Shown here piece after piece: positions 40,753 through 49,460 of a stretch of 64,000 nucleotides of DNA (position 1 is its first letter; the number at the start of each line of letters is the position of its first letter). Source of the DNA: CAYWJT01 sp964458655 (GTDB lineage: Bacteria > Acidobacteriota > Aminicenantia > Aminicenantales > Saccharicenantaceae); NCBI GenBank assembly GCA_964458655.1, contig CAYWJT010000001.1:1-64000 (forward strand). Reading direction: 5' to 3'. The notes beneath the pieces were generated by a model, which saw only the letters and a list, made by a program, of their open reading frames with translations, ran no database searches and was not told the origin of the DNA. Made by a program: the position numbers and the translations under genes.

Positions 40753-42069
40753 CTAATTGATCATGATCGACATCGATCTCCCGCCGGCGCGGCCGAAACG
40801 GGGGTTGATGACGTTCGTGAATATCGAACCGAAGCTGAACTGCAGGCCGAAGGAAAAGAAGTAGCTGTAGGTCGTGGCCAGCTCCTTTTGCCTGAGCAGG
40901 ACGTCCTCGTAGCTCAGGCCCGCCCGGGGCAGCGAGAGCTGGTCGTGGATCTTGGAGCCGCCGCCCAGGGCGTAGACGTTGAGCCCTTTGACGACGTTGA
41001 CGCTGACGATGCCGAAGATGTTCAGCCGGTTCTTGGAAAAATCGTGGAAGTAGTTGGAGCCCGAGACCGAGACGCTGACCGTCCCCCATTTTTCCCGGAG
41101 GTCCAGGTTGACCGACAACGATTGCTGCCAGAGGGTCTCCCTGGTCTTGAAGTAGATCGTCTCTTCGATGTAGCGGACGGCGTTAATGCCGGCCCTGTAG
41201 AGGAAACGCAGCTGGCGCCTGGTAGACTGGGAGTAGGGGAAGGCGTTGAACTCGATAGCCGGCGCCACGGCCAGGCTCAGGTCCGTGTTGCTGTAAGTGG
41301 ACGACTCGCCGTCGAGGTAAAAGCCGGCCGACCAATGCTCGCCCAGGCTCTTCACGAACAGGCCGGTCCCGTACCAGCCGTGCCTCTTTCCAGTGATCGT
41401 CTCGTCCTCGTACTTGAAGACGCTCTTGGAGTAGTCGGTCGAAAAGCCCAGGCGTATCTTGGAGGCGGGCGTGACGCGGTTGGCGGACAGGGACAGGTCC
41501 GTGCTGACGTACTTGTAGGATTCTTCGCCGCTGAAGTAGCCGCTCAGGTTGGCGCTGAACACCCAGTAGTCCCACCTGTCCCGGGCCTCGGCGGCGGCCG
41601 GCGGCGCGGTGAAGCGGACGCTGAGGCGGCTCGAGATGGGCGTCCGGGCGACGTAGCTCATCAGGCCGAGCTTCAGGGAGTTGACCAGCCCGACTCGCAC
41701 CTCGTCCTCGGTGTCGGTCTTGTTGGAGAAGTACTTCTGGACGTCGTCGCAGCCCGCGAACTCGTTCTGGCCGATGAAGGTCAGGGTGTATTCGCGGCCG
41801 CCGCTTCCGGTCGACTGGGTGGTGACCAGGACGTGGACCTGGGCTTCTTTGCGGTCCCGGACGTAATTGACGTAGGTGATCTCGGTCTTGATGTACTCGA
41901 CGTCGCAGAAGCCGCAGTCGAGGTAGACCTTGACCGCGGTCTTCTTGAGGGATTCCAGGTCCTGGGAATCGGGCTGACCGACCCCGGCGGGCTGGGCGGC
42001 CGCGGTCCCCAGGCCCAGGCCGAGGATGAGAAGCAGCGCGAGCAGCGGATTTCGTCCTGACGACCCCAT
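40753..42069 (-). CDS. Outer-membrane beta-barrel protein (first of a tandem pair)
   Basis: 438 aa. Signal peptide 1-25 (LLALLLILGLGLGTAAAQ). The N-terminal domain runs VYLDCGFCDVEYIKTEITYV and LVTTQSTGSGGREYTLTFIG to about residue 125. Its three cysteines (CGFC and a later GCDD) are absent from the paralogue. The barrel part shares the SANRVTP, YIEETIYFKT and SYEDVLLRQK segments with the downstream gene. The C-terminus reads SIMIN rather than ending in Phe. The family is unnamed as far as I can tell; related N-terminal domains occur in Bacteroidota and Gemmatimonadota. ATG 42069 follows GGAGTGG. A sigma-54-like promoter lies about 50 bases upstream. Confidence 0.75.
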   Translation of the reverse strand: MGSSGRNPLLALLLILGLGLGTAAAQPAGVGQPDSQDLESLKKTAVKVYLDCGFCDVEYIKTEITYVNYVRDRKEAQVHVLVTTQSTGSGGREYTLTFIGQNEFAGCDDVQKYFSNKTDTEDEVRVGLVNSLKLGLMSYVARTPISSRLSVRFTAPPAAAEARDRWDYWVFSANLSGYFSGEESYKYVSTDLSLSANRVTPASKIRLGFSTDYSKSVFKYEDETITGKRHGWYGTGLFVKSLGEHWSAGFYLDGESSTYSNTDLSLAVAPAIEFNAFPYSQSTRRQLRFLYRAGINAVRYIEETIYFKTRETLWQQSLSVNLDLREKWGTVSVSVSGSNYFHDFSKNRLNIFGIVSVNVVKGLNVYALGGGSKIHDQLSLPRAGLSYEDVLLRQKELATTYSYFFSFGLQFSFGSIFTNVINPRFGRAGGRSMSIMIN

Positions 42070-42118
42070 TCTTTCCACTCCAGCATAAGCGTTAAGAGGA
42101 TATCTATTTAAAAGCCGC

Positions 42119-42134
42119 AGCATGAAACGTGCCA
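42119..42134 (-). promoter_or_regulatory. Possible sigma-54 (-24/-12) promoter of the barrel pair
   Basis: The minus strand reads TGGCACGTTTCATGCT, matching TGGCACG-N4-TTGCW with one mismatch and the obligatory GG-N10-GC spacing. A start near 42109 would give a 40-base leader to ATG 42069. The rest of the 333-base gap 42070-42402 is GC-rich and shows nothing recognisable. Confidence 0.4.
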
Positions 42135-42402
42135 GCGCCTAAGAAAGAGGCGGCCGGCGCAGCCCTGAGATCGGGCTACACTGCCACGCGGGACCGGCTC
42201 GCTCGCGGATGAGCGGATGAAGACGCGGCCGCCCGCCTGTCGCGGGGCCGGGCCGCCGTTCCGGTCGCCTTGAGCCACGGCCGTTCCACGGCCTGCCAGC
42301 AGCTGCTTCTACTTAATACGCGGCTAGGCCTTCAGAAGTTACGGCGGCAAGAAAATTTACGCGGCTGAAACTATTTTTCAGGCGGCGCCGTCCCGAGCGC
42401 CC

Positions 42403-43662
42403 TCAGAAGAAATAGTAAACCGCGACGAGGAGGCGGAGGTTGGCCTTGTAGGCGGCGTCGCGGACGTTGCCCGAAGCGTCGGGCGCGCCGTAGGCCGCAG
42501 CGGTCAGTTCCGCCTCGGCCGCCAGACGCGTCTTGCCGGCGTTGCGGACGAGGCGCGGCGAGACGCGATAGGCCGAGGCGATATCCGCGCCCCGGGCGTA
42601 AACCGCGAGGGGCACCGGTCGCGTCGCGCCGAGGTTCCGGCAGTATCCCGCGAAGACGCCCGTCTGCCAGGTCTGGCCGTTCGTGTGGGCCTCCGCCCAA
42701 AAAGAAAGCGTCTCGAACGGGGCGTAGTCCCAGCTCAGCCGGATATCGTCGGTCACGCCGCGCACGCCGTAGCCGCCGAGCATGGTCAGGTGGTGCAGGT
42801 TCTGCCCGTAAACCGCCTGGAATTTGAAGGTCAGGCCGGGCCACCTGCGCTTGAAGAAGAAAGCCCCGGCGAAAGTTCCGAGCGTTTCGTCGGCGGGATA
42901 GCCGGCCGCGGTCTTCAACCGCGGCGCGATCTTCAGGAAATCGGCCGAGGCCCCGGCCAGGGTTTCGGTGCCCCGGGCTTCGTCCTTCGCCGACCACTGG
43001 GCCTTGAGGTTGAACTCGGGCAGGGCCGCGTTCCTGATGTAGGCGGTGCTCGGGCCGTCCGGGCCGGTGCTGGTGAAATCCCGCTGGGAAAGGGCGGTCG
43101 CGGTGACGCTCAGGCGTCCCGGTTTCCAGGTGAAGCGCGCCTGCGGGCTGCGGTTGAAGGGCTGGAAGGGCGCGCCGGTGTTAAAAGAGACGACGTCTGG
43201 GAAGCTCTCGGTTACGAACAGCGGGTGCCAGAACTGGCCGACCATGAGCTCCGAACGCTTCCACTCGAGCCGGGCGAAGGCGTGGCGCAGCCTGAAGCCG
43301 TTCAGGTCGGATTCGGAGGTCCCGAAGAACTCGGTCTCTATGTAGGCCGAGGACCTGGCGCCCAGAACGTCAGGGCCGGTTATCCTGCCGGCGAGCCGGG
43401 TCTGGATCGACAGCATATGGAAGGTCGGCCGGCTGTTGACGTCGCTCCCGTCGGGCGCGATGTCCGGGCCCTTGGGGTAGAGAAGATAATGACCTTCGCG
43501 GATGCCGACCGTCTGCCGGCTGTCGTAGAAGACGTCGGTCTTGACGTAGCCGGAAAAGCTTATGCCGAACGCGGCCGGACTTTTCTCTTCGGCCCGCGCG
43601 GCCGGAGGCGCGGACGCCGCCAGGCACGCGGTCAGGCAAACCGCCGGGAGCGCTTTTTTCAT
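42403..43662 (-). CDS. Outer-membrane porin-like beta-barrel
   Basis: 419 aa. Signal peptide 1-24 (AVCLTACLAASAPPAARA). The mature protein starts FGISFSGYVKTDVFYDSRQT, the opening strand of DcaP/alginate-porin-like barrels. It continues as alternating beta strands (SSAYIETEFFG, FRLRHAFARLEWKRSELMVGQFWHPLF) and ends VAVYYFF with the terminal Phe. It probably forms a substrate-selective channel. The ATG at 43662 is chosen because it directly precedes the KKALPAV signal; the ribosome site is weak. It lies 51 bases after the Pat-like gene on the same strand. Confidence 0.75.
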   Translation of the reverse strand: MKKALPAVCLTACLAASAPPAARAEEKSPAAFGISFSGYVKTDVFYDSRQTVGIREGHYLLYPKGPDIAPDGSDVNSRPTFHMLSIQTRLAGRITGPDVLGARSSAYIETEFFGTSESDLNGFRLRHAFARLEWKRSELMVGQFWHPLFVTESFPDVVSFNTGAPFQPFNRSPQARFTWKPGRLSVTATALSQRDFTSTGPDGPSTAYIRNAALPEFNLKAQWSAKDEARGTETLAGASADFLKIAPRLKTAAGYPADETLGTFAGAFFFKRRWPGLTFKFQAVYGQNLHHLTMLGGYGVRGVTDDIRLSWDYAPFETLSFWAEAHTNGQTWQTGVFAGYCRNLGATRPVPLAVYARGADIASAYRVSPRLVRNAGKTRLAAEAELTAAAYGAPDASGNVRDAAYKANLRLLVAVYYFF

Positions 43663-43713
43663 GCGGATATTAATAGCAGAAAAGGCCCTCGAAATATACA
43701 AGGCGCGGGCTCT

Positions 43714-46413
43714 TCAGGAGACGCCCGGCTCCAGGTCCTTGGATACCTCGACCAGGGAGCTTTCCAGGTTCCTGACGATGTGGAATCCCCGCCGCTCGAA
43801 AACGGCGATCATCCTGGGGTTGTCGGTCGTCGTGACTGCCGTGACGCGCCGTATGCCCCAGCGCCTGGCGATCTCGATACAGTGGTCGGTCAGGAGGCCG
43901 CCGACGCCCCTGTTCTGCCAGGCGTCCTGGACCAGGACGGCGTATTCCGCCTCGCCGCGGCCGGGTTCGGCGATGAGGCGGCCGATGCCGATTATCCTGC
44001 GCCGGCCGTCCGCGACGGTTTCAGCGACCAGGGCCATCTCGCGCTCGTAGTCGATGTAGCAGTAGCGGCTGGCGACCTCGTGGGACTGCCAGAAGAAGAA
44101 ATAGCGGAAGCGGGAATAGATGGTTTCCCGGGAGCAGCTGGCCAGCAGCTCCAGCCAGAGCGGCTCGTCCTCGGGCTTGATGGGCCGGAAGGTGACATCC
44201 GTCCCGTCGCGCGTCCTGGAAGTGAAGATGAACTCCTCCGGATACGGCCTCATGGCCAGGTGGCTGTAAGGCTCCGGCGGGTTGCGGAGCGCTTCGGGGT
44301 CGGCCACGACGCGGGCATCCAGGGCGACCGTCCCGTCGGCCGAGGCCAGGAGCGGGTTTATGTCGAGCTCGGCGATCTCGGGGAAATCGACGGCGATATA
44401 GGAGAGGCGGATGACGGCCTCGACGAGCTTGGCCATGTCGACCGCCGGCCGGCCGCGGAAGCCCTGCAGGAGCGGCCAGACCCTGAGCTTCTCGAGCAGC
44501 CTGCGGGCCAGCCGTTCGTTGCGGGGCGGGAAGCCGATCGAAGTGTCGCGGTAGACCTCGGCGGCCGTGCCGCCCAACCCGGCCATGATGACGGTGCCGA
44601 AGGTCTGGTCCTTCTTGACGCCCAGGAGGAGCTCGACCGCTCCGGGCAGACGCTCCATCTTCTGGATGGTCACGCCCTCGAGCCTGGCCTCCGGCATCCT
44701 CTCGCGGACGCTCCGCAGCATGCCGTGGAAAGCGGCCTCGACCATCTCGGCGTCCTCGAGGTCGAGGGCGACGCCGCCGACATCGGTCTTGTGGGTGATG
44801 TCCGGCGAGAGGATCTTCATCACGACCGGGTATCCGGCCTTTTCCGCGGCGGCCACGGCCTCCGCCGCCGTCCGGGCCGGGACGGGGACGGTCACCGGGA
44901 TGCCGTAAGCCGCCAAGAGCGACTTGGCCTCCGTTTCCGGGAGCGGGCCGGCGGTCCGGCGCAGGACGTCCAGGAACCGGGAGCGGACCAGTTTGCGGTC
45001 TTCCGGGAAGACGACGTTTATTTCCCGCGGCGTCTCGTAAAGGATCTCGAGGTTGCGGGCGTAGCCGACGAGCGTCATGAAGGCGTTGACCGCCTGTTCG
45101 GGCGTCGTGTAGGAGGGGACGCCGGCGTCGTTCAGGATCTGGACGCCCTCCTTCATGCTCATCCCTCCCAGCCAGGCCGCCAGGACGGGCTTGGCCGTTC
45201 CGGAGGCGATGGCGCTCACCTCCCGGGCGATGGCCGCGGGGTTGGTCATGGCCTGGGGCGTGACGATGACGAGCAGGGCGTCGACGCCTTCGTCCTGGAG
45301 GATGAACTGGGCGGCCTTGGCGACCAGCTTGCTCTTGGCGTCGCCGAGCACGTCGACCGGGTTGCGACGGGACCACTGCGGCGGCAGGTTCTCGTCGAGG
45401 AGGCGCATGGTCGCCTCCGAGAGCCGGGCCATGGTCCCGCCCGAGGCGAGCAGGGCGTCCGTGGCCATGACGCCCGGCCCTCCGGCGTTGGTCAGTATGG
45501 CCAGCCGGGGGCCTCTCGGGATCTTCTGGCGGCCGATGAGCTCGGTGCAGTCGAAGATCTCGCCGATGTCGAAGACCCGGGCCAGGCCCATCCTTTCGAA
45601 GGCCGCGTCGAAGACGCTGTCCTCGGCGGCGAGCGCGCCCGTGTGGGAGGCGGCGGCCGCCGCCGATTCCGGGAAGCGGCCGGCCTTGTAGACGATGATG
45701 GGTTTCGTCCTGGCGAAAGACCTGGCCGCGGCCATGAATTTCCTGGCGTTGCGGATGGACTCGATGTAGAGGATGATCGACTTGGTCTGCTCGTCCTCGC
45801 CAAGGTAGTCGATGAGGTCGCCGAAGTCGACATCGGCCATGTTGCCGACCGAGATGAAATACGAGAAGCCGATCTTCTCCTCGGCCGCCCAGTCGAGAAC
45901 GGACGTGCAGAGAGCGCCCGACTGGGAGATGAAGGCGACGTTTCCAGCCCTGGGCATGGAGGCGGCGAAGCTGGCGTTCATCTGCTGGCCCGGGGAAATG
46001 ACGCCCAGACAGTTGGGCCCGATTATCCTGAGGCCTTCGAAGGCGGCGGCTTCCCTGACCACCTGCTCCTCGAGGGCGAGGCCTTCCGGCCCGGTTTCAC
46101 GGAAGCCGGCCGAGACGATGATCAGGCCGCCGACGCCGGCCCGGCCCGCTTCCCGGACGAGCGCCGGCACCTGCGGGGCCGGCGCGCAGATTATGCCCAG
46201 GTCCGGCGTCCTGGGGAGCGAAGCAATGTCTGGATAGCAGGGGATGCCCATGACGGCCTCTGAGGCCGGGTTGACGGGGTAGACGACGCCCCGGAAGCCT
46301 CCGCCCACCAGGTTGGCCAGTATGCGGCCGCCGACGCTCTTGGGGTTGGGCGTAACACCGACCAGGGCGATGCGCTGCGGCTTGAATATCTTGTCGAGGT
46401 TCCTGATGCTCAT
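43714..46413 (-). CDS. ADP-forming acyl-CoA synthetase fused to a GNAT acetyltransferase (Pat-like)
   Basis: 899 aa. CoA-binding and ligase-CoA domains occupy about 1-465 (IALVGVTPNPKSVGG; RIIGPNCLGVI; SQSGALCTSVLDW). ASHTGALAAEDSVFD contains the phospho-His. The ATP-grasp domain lies at about 480-700 (GYPVVMKILSPDITHKTDVG). A C-terminal GNAT domain covers about 735-885 (VLVQDAWQNRGVGGLLTDHC acetyl-CoA loop). This is the architecture of protein lysine acetyltransferase Pat, which regulates AMP-forming acetyl-CoA synthetases. The active-site His is retained, so ligase activity is possible. A target may be the AcsA-like enzyme at 9495. Start 46413 (GGAGG) replaces the longer frame. Confidence 0.9.
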   Translation of the reverse strand: MSIRNLDKIFKPQRIALVGVTPNPKSVGGRILANLVGGGFRGVVYPVNPASEAVMGIPCYPDIASLPRTPDLGIICAPAPQVPALVREAGRAGVGGLIIVSAGFRETGPEGLALEEQVVREAAAFEGLRIIGPNCLGVISPGQQMNASFAASMPRAGNVAFISQSGALCTSVLDWAAEEKIGFSYFISVGNMADVDFGDLIDYLGEDEQTKSIILYIESIRNARKFMAAARSFARTKPIIVYKAGRFPESAAAAASHTGALAAEDSVFDAAFERMGLARVFDIGEIFDCTELIGRQKIPRGPRLAILTNAGGPGVMATDALLASGGTMARLSEATMRLLDENLPPQWSRRNPVDVLGDAKSKLVAKAAQFILQDEGVDALLVIVTPQAMTNPAAIAREVSAIASGTAKPVLAAWLGGMSMKEGVQILNDAGVPSYTTPEQAVNAFMTLVGYARNLEILYETPREINVVFPEDRKLVRSRFLDVLRRTAGPLPETEAKSLLAAYGIPVTVPVPARTAAEAVAAAEKAGYPVVMKILSPDITHKTDVGGVALDLEDAEMVEAAFHGMLRSVRERMPEARLEGVTIQKMERLPGAVELLLGVKKDQTFGTVIMAGLGGTAAEVYRDTSIGFPPRNERLARRLLEKLRVWPLLQGFRGRPAVDMAKLVEAVIRLSYIAVDFPEIAELDINPLLASADGTVALDARVVADPEALRNPPEPYSHLAMRPYPEEFIFTSRTRDGTDVTFRPIKPEDEPLWLELLASCSRETIYSRFRYFFFWQSHEVASRYCYIDYEREMALVAETVADGRRRIIGIGRLIAEPGRGEAEYAVLVQDAWQNRGVGGLLTDHCIEIARRWGIRRVTAVTTTDNPRMIAVFERRGFHIVRNLESSLVEVSKDLEPGVS

Positions 46414-46571
46414 AGGTCCTCCGCGCCTGGCGTAATCCTCTATTCTGCCCCAGGCCGGGCCCGATTTCAACAGCCCGCGTTGAATCATCTAAAATGCAGC
46501 CGAAATCCCTGGAGGAGAAAGGTGGCGGAAGGACCGTGAACTTTGCGCTCGGCGCCCGGCGGGCCGCAGGG

Positions 46572-48545
46572 TCAATCCCGAGGGCCGAAGGGCAGGCCGG
46601 CCCGCAGCCCGAAAGAGGCCGTGAAACCTGGCGCGCCGTATCCCCAGACCGTTTCGTGGCGGGCGTTGAATATGTTCTCGAGCCTGACGATGAAGCCGAG
46701 CCGGCCGGCGAGCGGCCCTGAAAGGCAGATGTCGACGAGGCTGTAGGCCGGCAGTTCGACTGTCGAGTAAGGGGAGGAGCTGAAGTCGCGGTCGGGCCGG
46801 CGGCCGACCGCGAGCAGCGCGACGCTCGCGTCGTACCGTCCGAACAGGCGGCCGTAAACCTCTGCCCAGAGCTTGTGCTTCGGCCTCCGCAGAAGGGCCT
46901 GCCCCGTGCCGGCGTCCCGCGCGTCGAGCGTCGTGTAGGACATCCTGAGCCCGAACCGCCGCGAGGGCCTCACTTCGAGCGAAGTCTCGACTCCGCTCGT
47001 CCGGGCCCGGCCGAGATTCACGTAGCCCGCCTGGAAGTCGAAGTCGATAAGCTCGCGGAAGCGGTTCGAGAACAGCGTGACGGCCGCCGACGAGCTTCCG
47101 CTGAAGAAAGGCTGCTCCAGGCCGACTTCCCAGCCGGTCAGGCGCTCGGGTTGGAGGTCGGGGTTGCCTATCGGTCCCCATGAGGTCGGCGGCGCGAACA
47201 GCTGGTAAAGCGTCGGGGCTTTGAAGGCCGTGCCCAGCGACGCCTTGACTCTCGTGCCCCAGGGTCCAAGCACGCACATGGGAGAGACCCGGAAGGTGCC
47301 GGCCGAGCCGGCGCGGGAATGGCGGTCGAAACGGGCCCCGGCCGTCATGAAGAAGCGCTCGCGGGCGGCGACCCGGGCCTGGAAATAAGCGCCGGCCGAG
47401 CCCGATGACGTCGCGGGCAGACGACTCTCGTCGACGCCCCACTCGGAAACGTAAGCGTATTCCGAGCCGCCGCGCTCGCGCTCCAGCTCGGCGCCCGCGC
47501 TCAGCGTCAGCCAGGGCCTGACGTAAAAATTGTTCTGCCAGCCGAGCTTGAGGAGCGAGCTCGAGAACCGGCCGCGCTCGCTCTGGGAAAGATGGGCCTC
47601 GTCGGCCGGGTTATCCAGTCGTCGCGACGAGGCGGTCGCTTCCACGCAAAGCCTCTGCTCCCAGGTCTTTTCGACCGGAAAGGAACTGAAAGCCAGGCGG
47701 GCCGCGACGTTGCCGTAGCGTTCCACGTCGTTGGGGTCGTCGCCGTAAGGGCCGCCGAAGGCGTCGATCTCGGTCCGAGATATGACCGAGCGAAGCAGGA
47801 ACGAAAGCGCGGCGCCCGGCTTCGTTTCGTATCCCAGGTTGAGCGACAGTGTCGCGCCGCGGAAGCCGTCAGCTTCGCTGTTGCCGGGGTAGGCGTCGGA
47901 AGCCGCCGAAAGGCCGGCGGTCGCTTCCAGGGCGGCGGTGACCGCGTAACTGAGCCGGCCGGAAGCCGCCGAAAAGTCGGCCGCGGCCGAGGCGGACCCG
48001 TAGGAGCCGCCCGCGAGGTAGAGATCGGCCGTGTTCTCCGTCCCGCCCCGCTTGGTGATGATGTTTATGACGCCGCCCATGGCGTCGGAGCCGTAGAGGG
48101 TGCTCTGCGGACCGCGCAGCACTTCCACCCTGGCTACGTCGGCGAGGTTGATGTGGGCGAGGTCGAACGAGCGGCCCGGGTTGACCGGGTCGTTGAGCTC
48201 GAGGCCGTCGAGCAGGACCAGGGTGTGTTCGGAGTTCGCGCCCCGGATCATCAGGGACGACAGGCCGCCCCGGCCGCCGGCGCGGACCAGGTTCGTGCCC
48301 GGCACAGCGGCCAGGGCCTCGGCCAGGACGGTTTTCCCGGTCCTGCGAAGCTCGTCCCCGGTTATCACCGTGATCGAATCGGCGGTATCCTTGAGAGGGG
48401 TTTCCAGACGCGCGGCCGTGACGACTACTTCATGATGCAGGCCCTGGGCCTGTTTCGCGTCGTTCGGCGGGCCGGAGGCTTCCTGAGCGGCCGCGAGGGA
48501 AAGCATGAGGCAGAGGCCCGCGGCCGGGATGAGCGGCTTGTTCAT
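46572..48545 (-). CDS. btuB: TonB-dependent vitamin B12 receptor BtuB
   Basis: 657 aa. Signal peptide 1-20. The TonB box/plug begins HHEVVVTAARLETPL. Plug-domain motifs are MIRGANSEHTLVLLDGLELND and VEVLRGPQSTLYGSDAMGGV, then NIITKRGG. A 22-strand-type barrel follows, with TAFKAPTLYQLFAP and a C-terminal strand LRAGLPFGPRD. Identification as the cobalamin receptor rests on BtuB-like plug sequence plus the cobalamin riboswitch directly upstream. No BtuCDF transporter genes or TonB genes are in the window. ATG 48545 follows GGGAGGTCG. Confidence 0.88.
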   Translation of the reverse strand: MNKPLIPAAGLCLMLSLAAAQEASGPPNDAKQAQGLHHEVVVTAARLETPLKDTADSITVITGDELRRTGKTVLAEALAAVPGTNLVRAGGRGGLSSLMIRGANSEHTLVLLDGLELNDPVNPGRSFDLAHINLADVARVEVLRGPQSTLYGSDAMGGVINIITKRGGTENTADLYLAGGSYGSASAAADFSAASGRLSYAVTAALEATAGLSAASDAYPGNSEADGFRGATLSLNLGYETKPGAALSFLLRSVISRTEIDAFGGPYGDDPNDVERYGNVAARLAFSSFPVEKTWEQRLCVEATASSRRLDNPADEAHLSQSERGRFSSSLLKLGWQNNFYVRPWLTLSAGAELERERGGSEYAYVSEWGVDESRLPATSSGSAGAYFQARVAARERFFMTAGARFDRHSRAGSAGTFRVSPMCVLGPWGTRVKASLGTAFKAPTLYQLFAPPTSWGPIGNPDLQPERLTGWEVGLEQPFFSGSSSAAVTLFSNRFRELIDFDFQAGYVNLGRARTSGVETSLEVRPSRRFGLRMSYTTLDARDAGTGQALLRRPKHKLWAEVYGRLFGRYDASVALLAVGRRPDRDFSSSPYSTVELPAYSLVDICLSGPLAGRLGFIVRLENIFNARHETVWGYGAPGFTASFGLRAGLPFGPRD

Positions 48546-48645
48546 ACGGCGACCTCCCTGAGTTCTCAACCGCAGGGGGCAAGGGATCGGGCTTGAACGC
48601 GAGCCCTCTCTTCCTCCCGAAGAGCGGTCACGGCGGGCTCGAAGA

Positions 48646-48779
48646 AGGTATCCTGGCTTCCGGATCGTCCTCCGCCCTCGCCTTCCAGCCGGCGGCCGTG
48701 GCGCGTTGAGGGCATCGTCCCCGGATACAGTAGCGGGGGCTGCGTCCGTCTTTAACGGACTTCCCTTCTTGTGAACCCG
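48646..48779 (-). promoter_or_regulatory. Cobalamin riboswitch controlling btuB
   Basis: The minus strand shows the conserved blocks of the class: AAGGGAAGTCCG near the 5' side, GCAGCCCCCGCTACTGTA in the core (B12-box region), a variable GC-rich arm, and GGAAGCCAGGATACC closing the domain at 48647-48661. A strong promoter is placed correctly for it (48786-48813). About 100 bases lie between the aptamer and the btuB start. They include a GAGCCCTCTC/GAAGAGAGGGCTC-like stem that could sequester the leader in the ligand-bound state. Confidence 0.9.
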
Positions 48780-48785
48780 TCCAAC

Positions 48786-48813
48786 ATTATAGCCGCGGCC
48801 GGAGCGGGGTCAA
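48786..48813 (-). promoter_or_regulatory. Sigma-70 promoter of the riboswitch-btuB transcript
   Basis: On the minus strand TTGACC (48813-48808), 16 bases, TATAAT (48791-48786). Predicted start near 48779, at the 5' edge of the riboswitch. Confidence 0.7.
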
Positions 48814-48831
48814 GGGAAAACGGGGGAACCC

Positions 48832-48882
48832 GGGGACAGGCACCGACCAACGGCGGTTGGTATATGGTCAGTACCTGTCCCC
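48832..48882. repeat. 51-bp REP-like palindrome of the GGGGACAGG type
   Basis: The left arm GGGGACAGGCACCGACCA and the inverted right arm TGGTCAGTACCTGTCCCC match at 16 of 18 positions. A CCAAC/GTTGG inner stem sits between them. It shares its GGGGACAG tip with the repeat family at 829-8966 but has a different body. It is followed by AGTTTTTC, so it could also act as a terminator. Confidence 0.8.
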
Positions 48883-49430
48883 AGTTTTTCCCATTTGCCC
48901 ACACTTTTCGTCAAGAGCCGAGCCTGTATTAGAAGCACTGTGTGACGGGGCTGAGCACCAGGCAAGCCTGATAGTATTCGGACGGGTCCGATAATCAAGC
49001 GATTAACACCTTCCTCTGCATCTGAACGAGACCACGGAATCGCCATCCGGAAGAATAAGCCTGGTCGTTGCAGTGGCTTTATGGACGCGGTGTTGCGCGA
49101 AAACCGGAGACAAGCGGAAACCTGAGGCGATGCTCATGTTCCCGGCGCCCGCAACCGTAATTCACAAACCGAAAGGGGCGGGCCGAGGTGCCTGTCATAG
49201 CGGCCTGGGGTCGTCGGGCCCGCGCGGGGCTGTCAGGCCGGCCGGCGACCTGACAGCCCCGGACGGAATGAACCTGGAAAGGAGGAACAAGCGCCGTTCC
49301 CGTCTTCGGCGCAGAATGTCTTTTCGCTCACCTTGACCATTCGAAACTCGTCTATCTAATAATTGATAACAACGGAAGGCGGCGGAAGGTTGCAGGTCGC
49401 GCGGGAGCCTCGGAGCCGGTAGCCCGGCCG
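48883..49430. other. Non-coding stretch with a strong hairpin
   Basis: No plausible gene is seen. A perfect 12-bp inverted repeat, GGGGCTGTCAGG / CCTGACAGCCCC, with an 11-base loop lies at 49226-49260. It has no U-tract on either side, so it is not a standard terminator. An AAAGGAGG box at 49279 has no good ORF behind it. Confidence 0.5.
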
Positions 49431-49460
49431 AAAAAAAGGGGCGGGACCCGCCCGCCCCCT
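49431..49460 (-). terminator. Rho-independent terminator
   Basis: Read on the minus strand, a GGGGCGGG-type stem closes over a short loop and is followed by seven Us (A-run at 49431-49437 on the plus strand). It ends minus-strand transcripts arriving from the right. No minus-strand protein gene is within 1.9 kb upstream. Confidence 0.75.

Noticed and set aside
42685..46263. A 1192-codon open frame antisense to the porin and Pat-like genes
   Set aside because: It is composed of low-complexity Arg/Gly/Asp/Val-rich sequence, has no domain, and mirrors two well-supported genes. High GC at third codon positions opens such frames; similar shadows at 9414-11144, 17202-19139, 55451-57442 and elsewhere were dropped for the same reason.
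48930..49200. Possible group II intron 5' end (GTGTGAC start and folded GC-rich sequence)
   Set aside because: There is no reverse transcriptase frame, no recognisable domain V and no 3' boundary. The GUGYG match alone is too short to support it.
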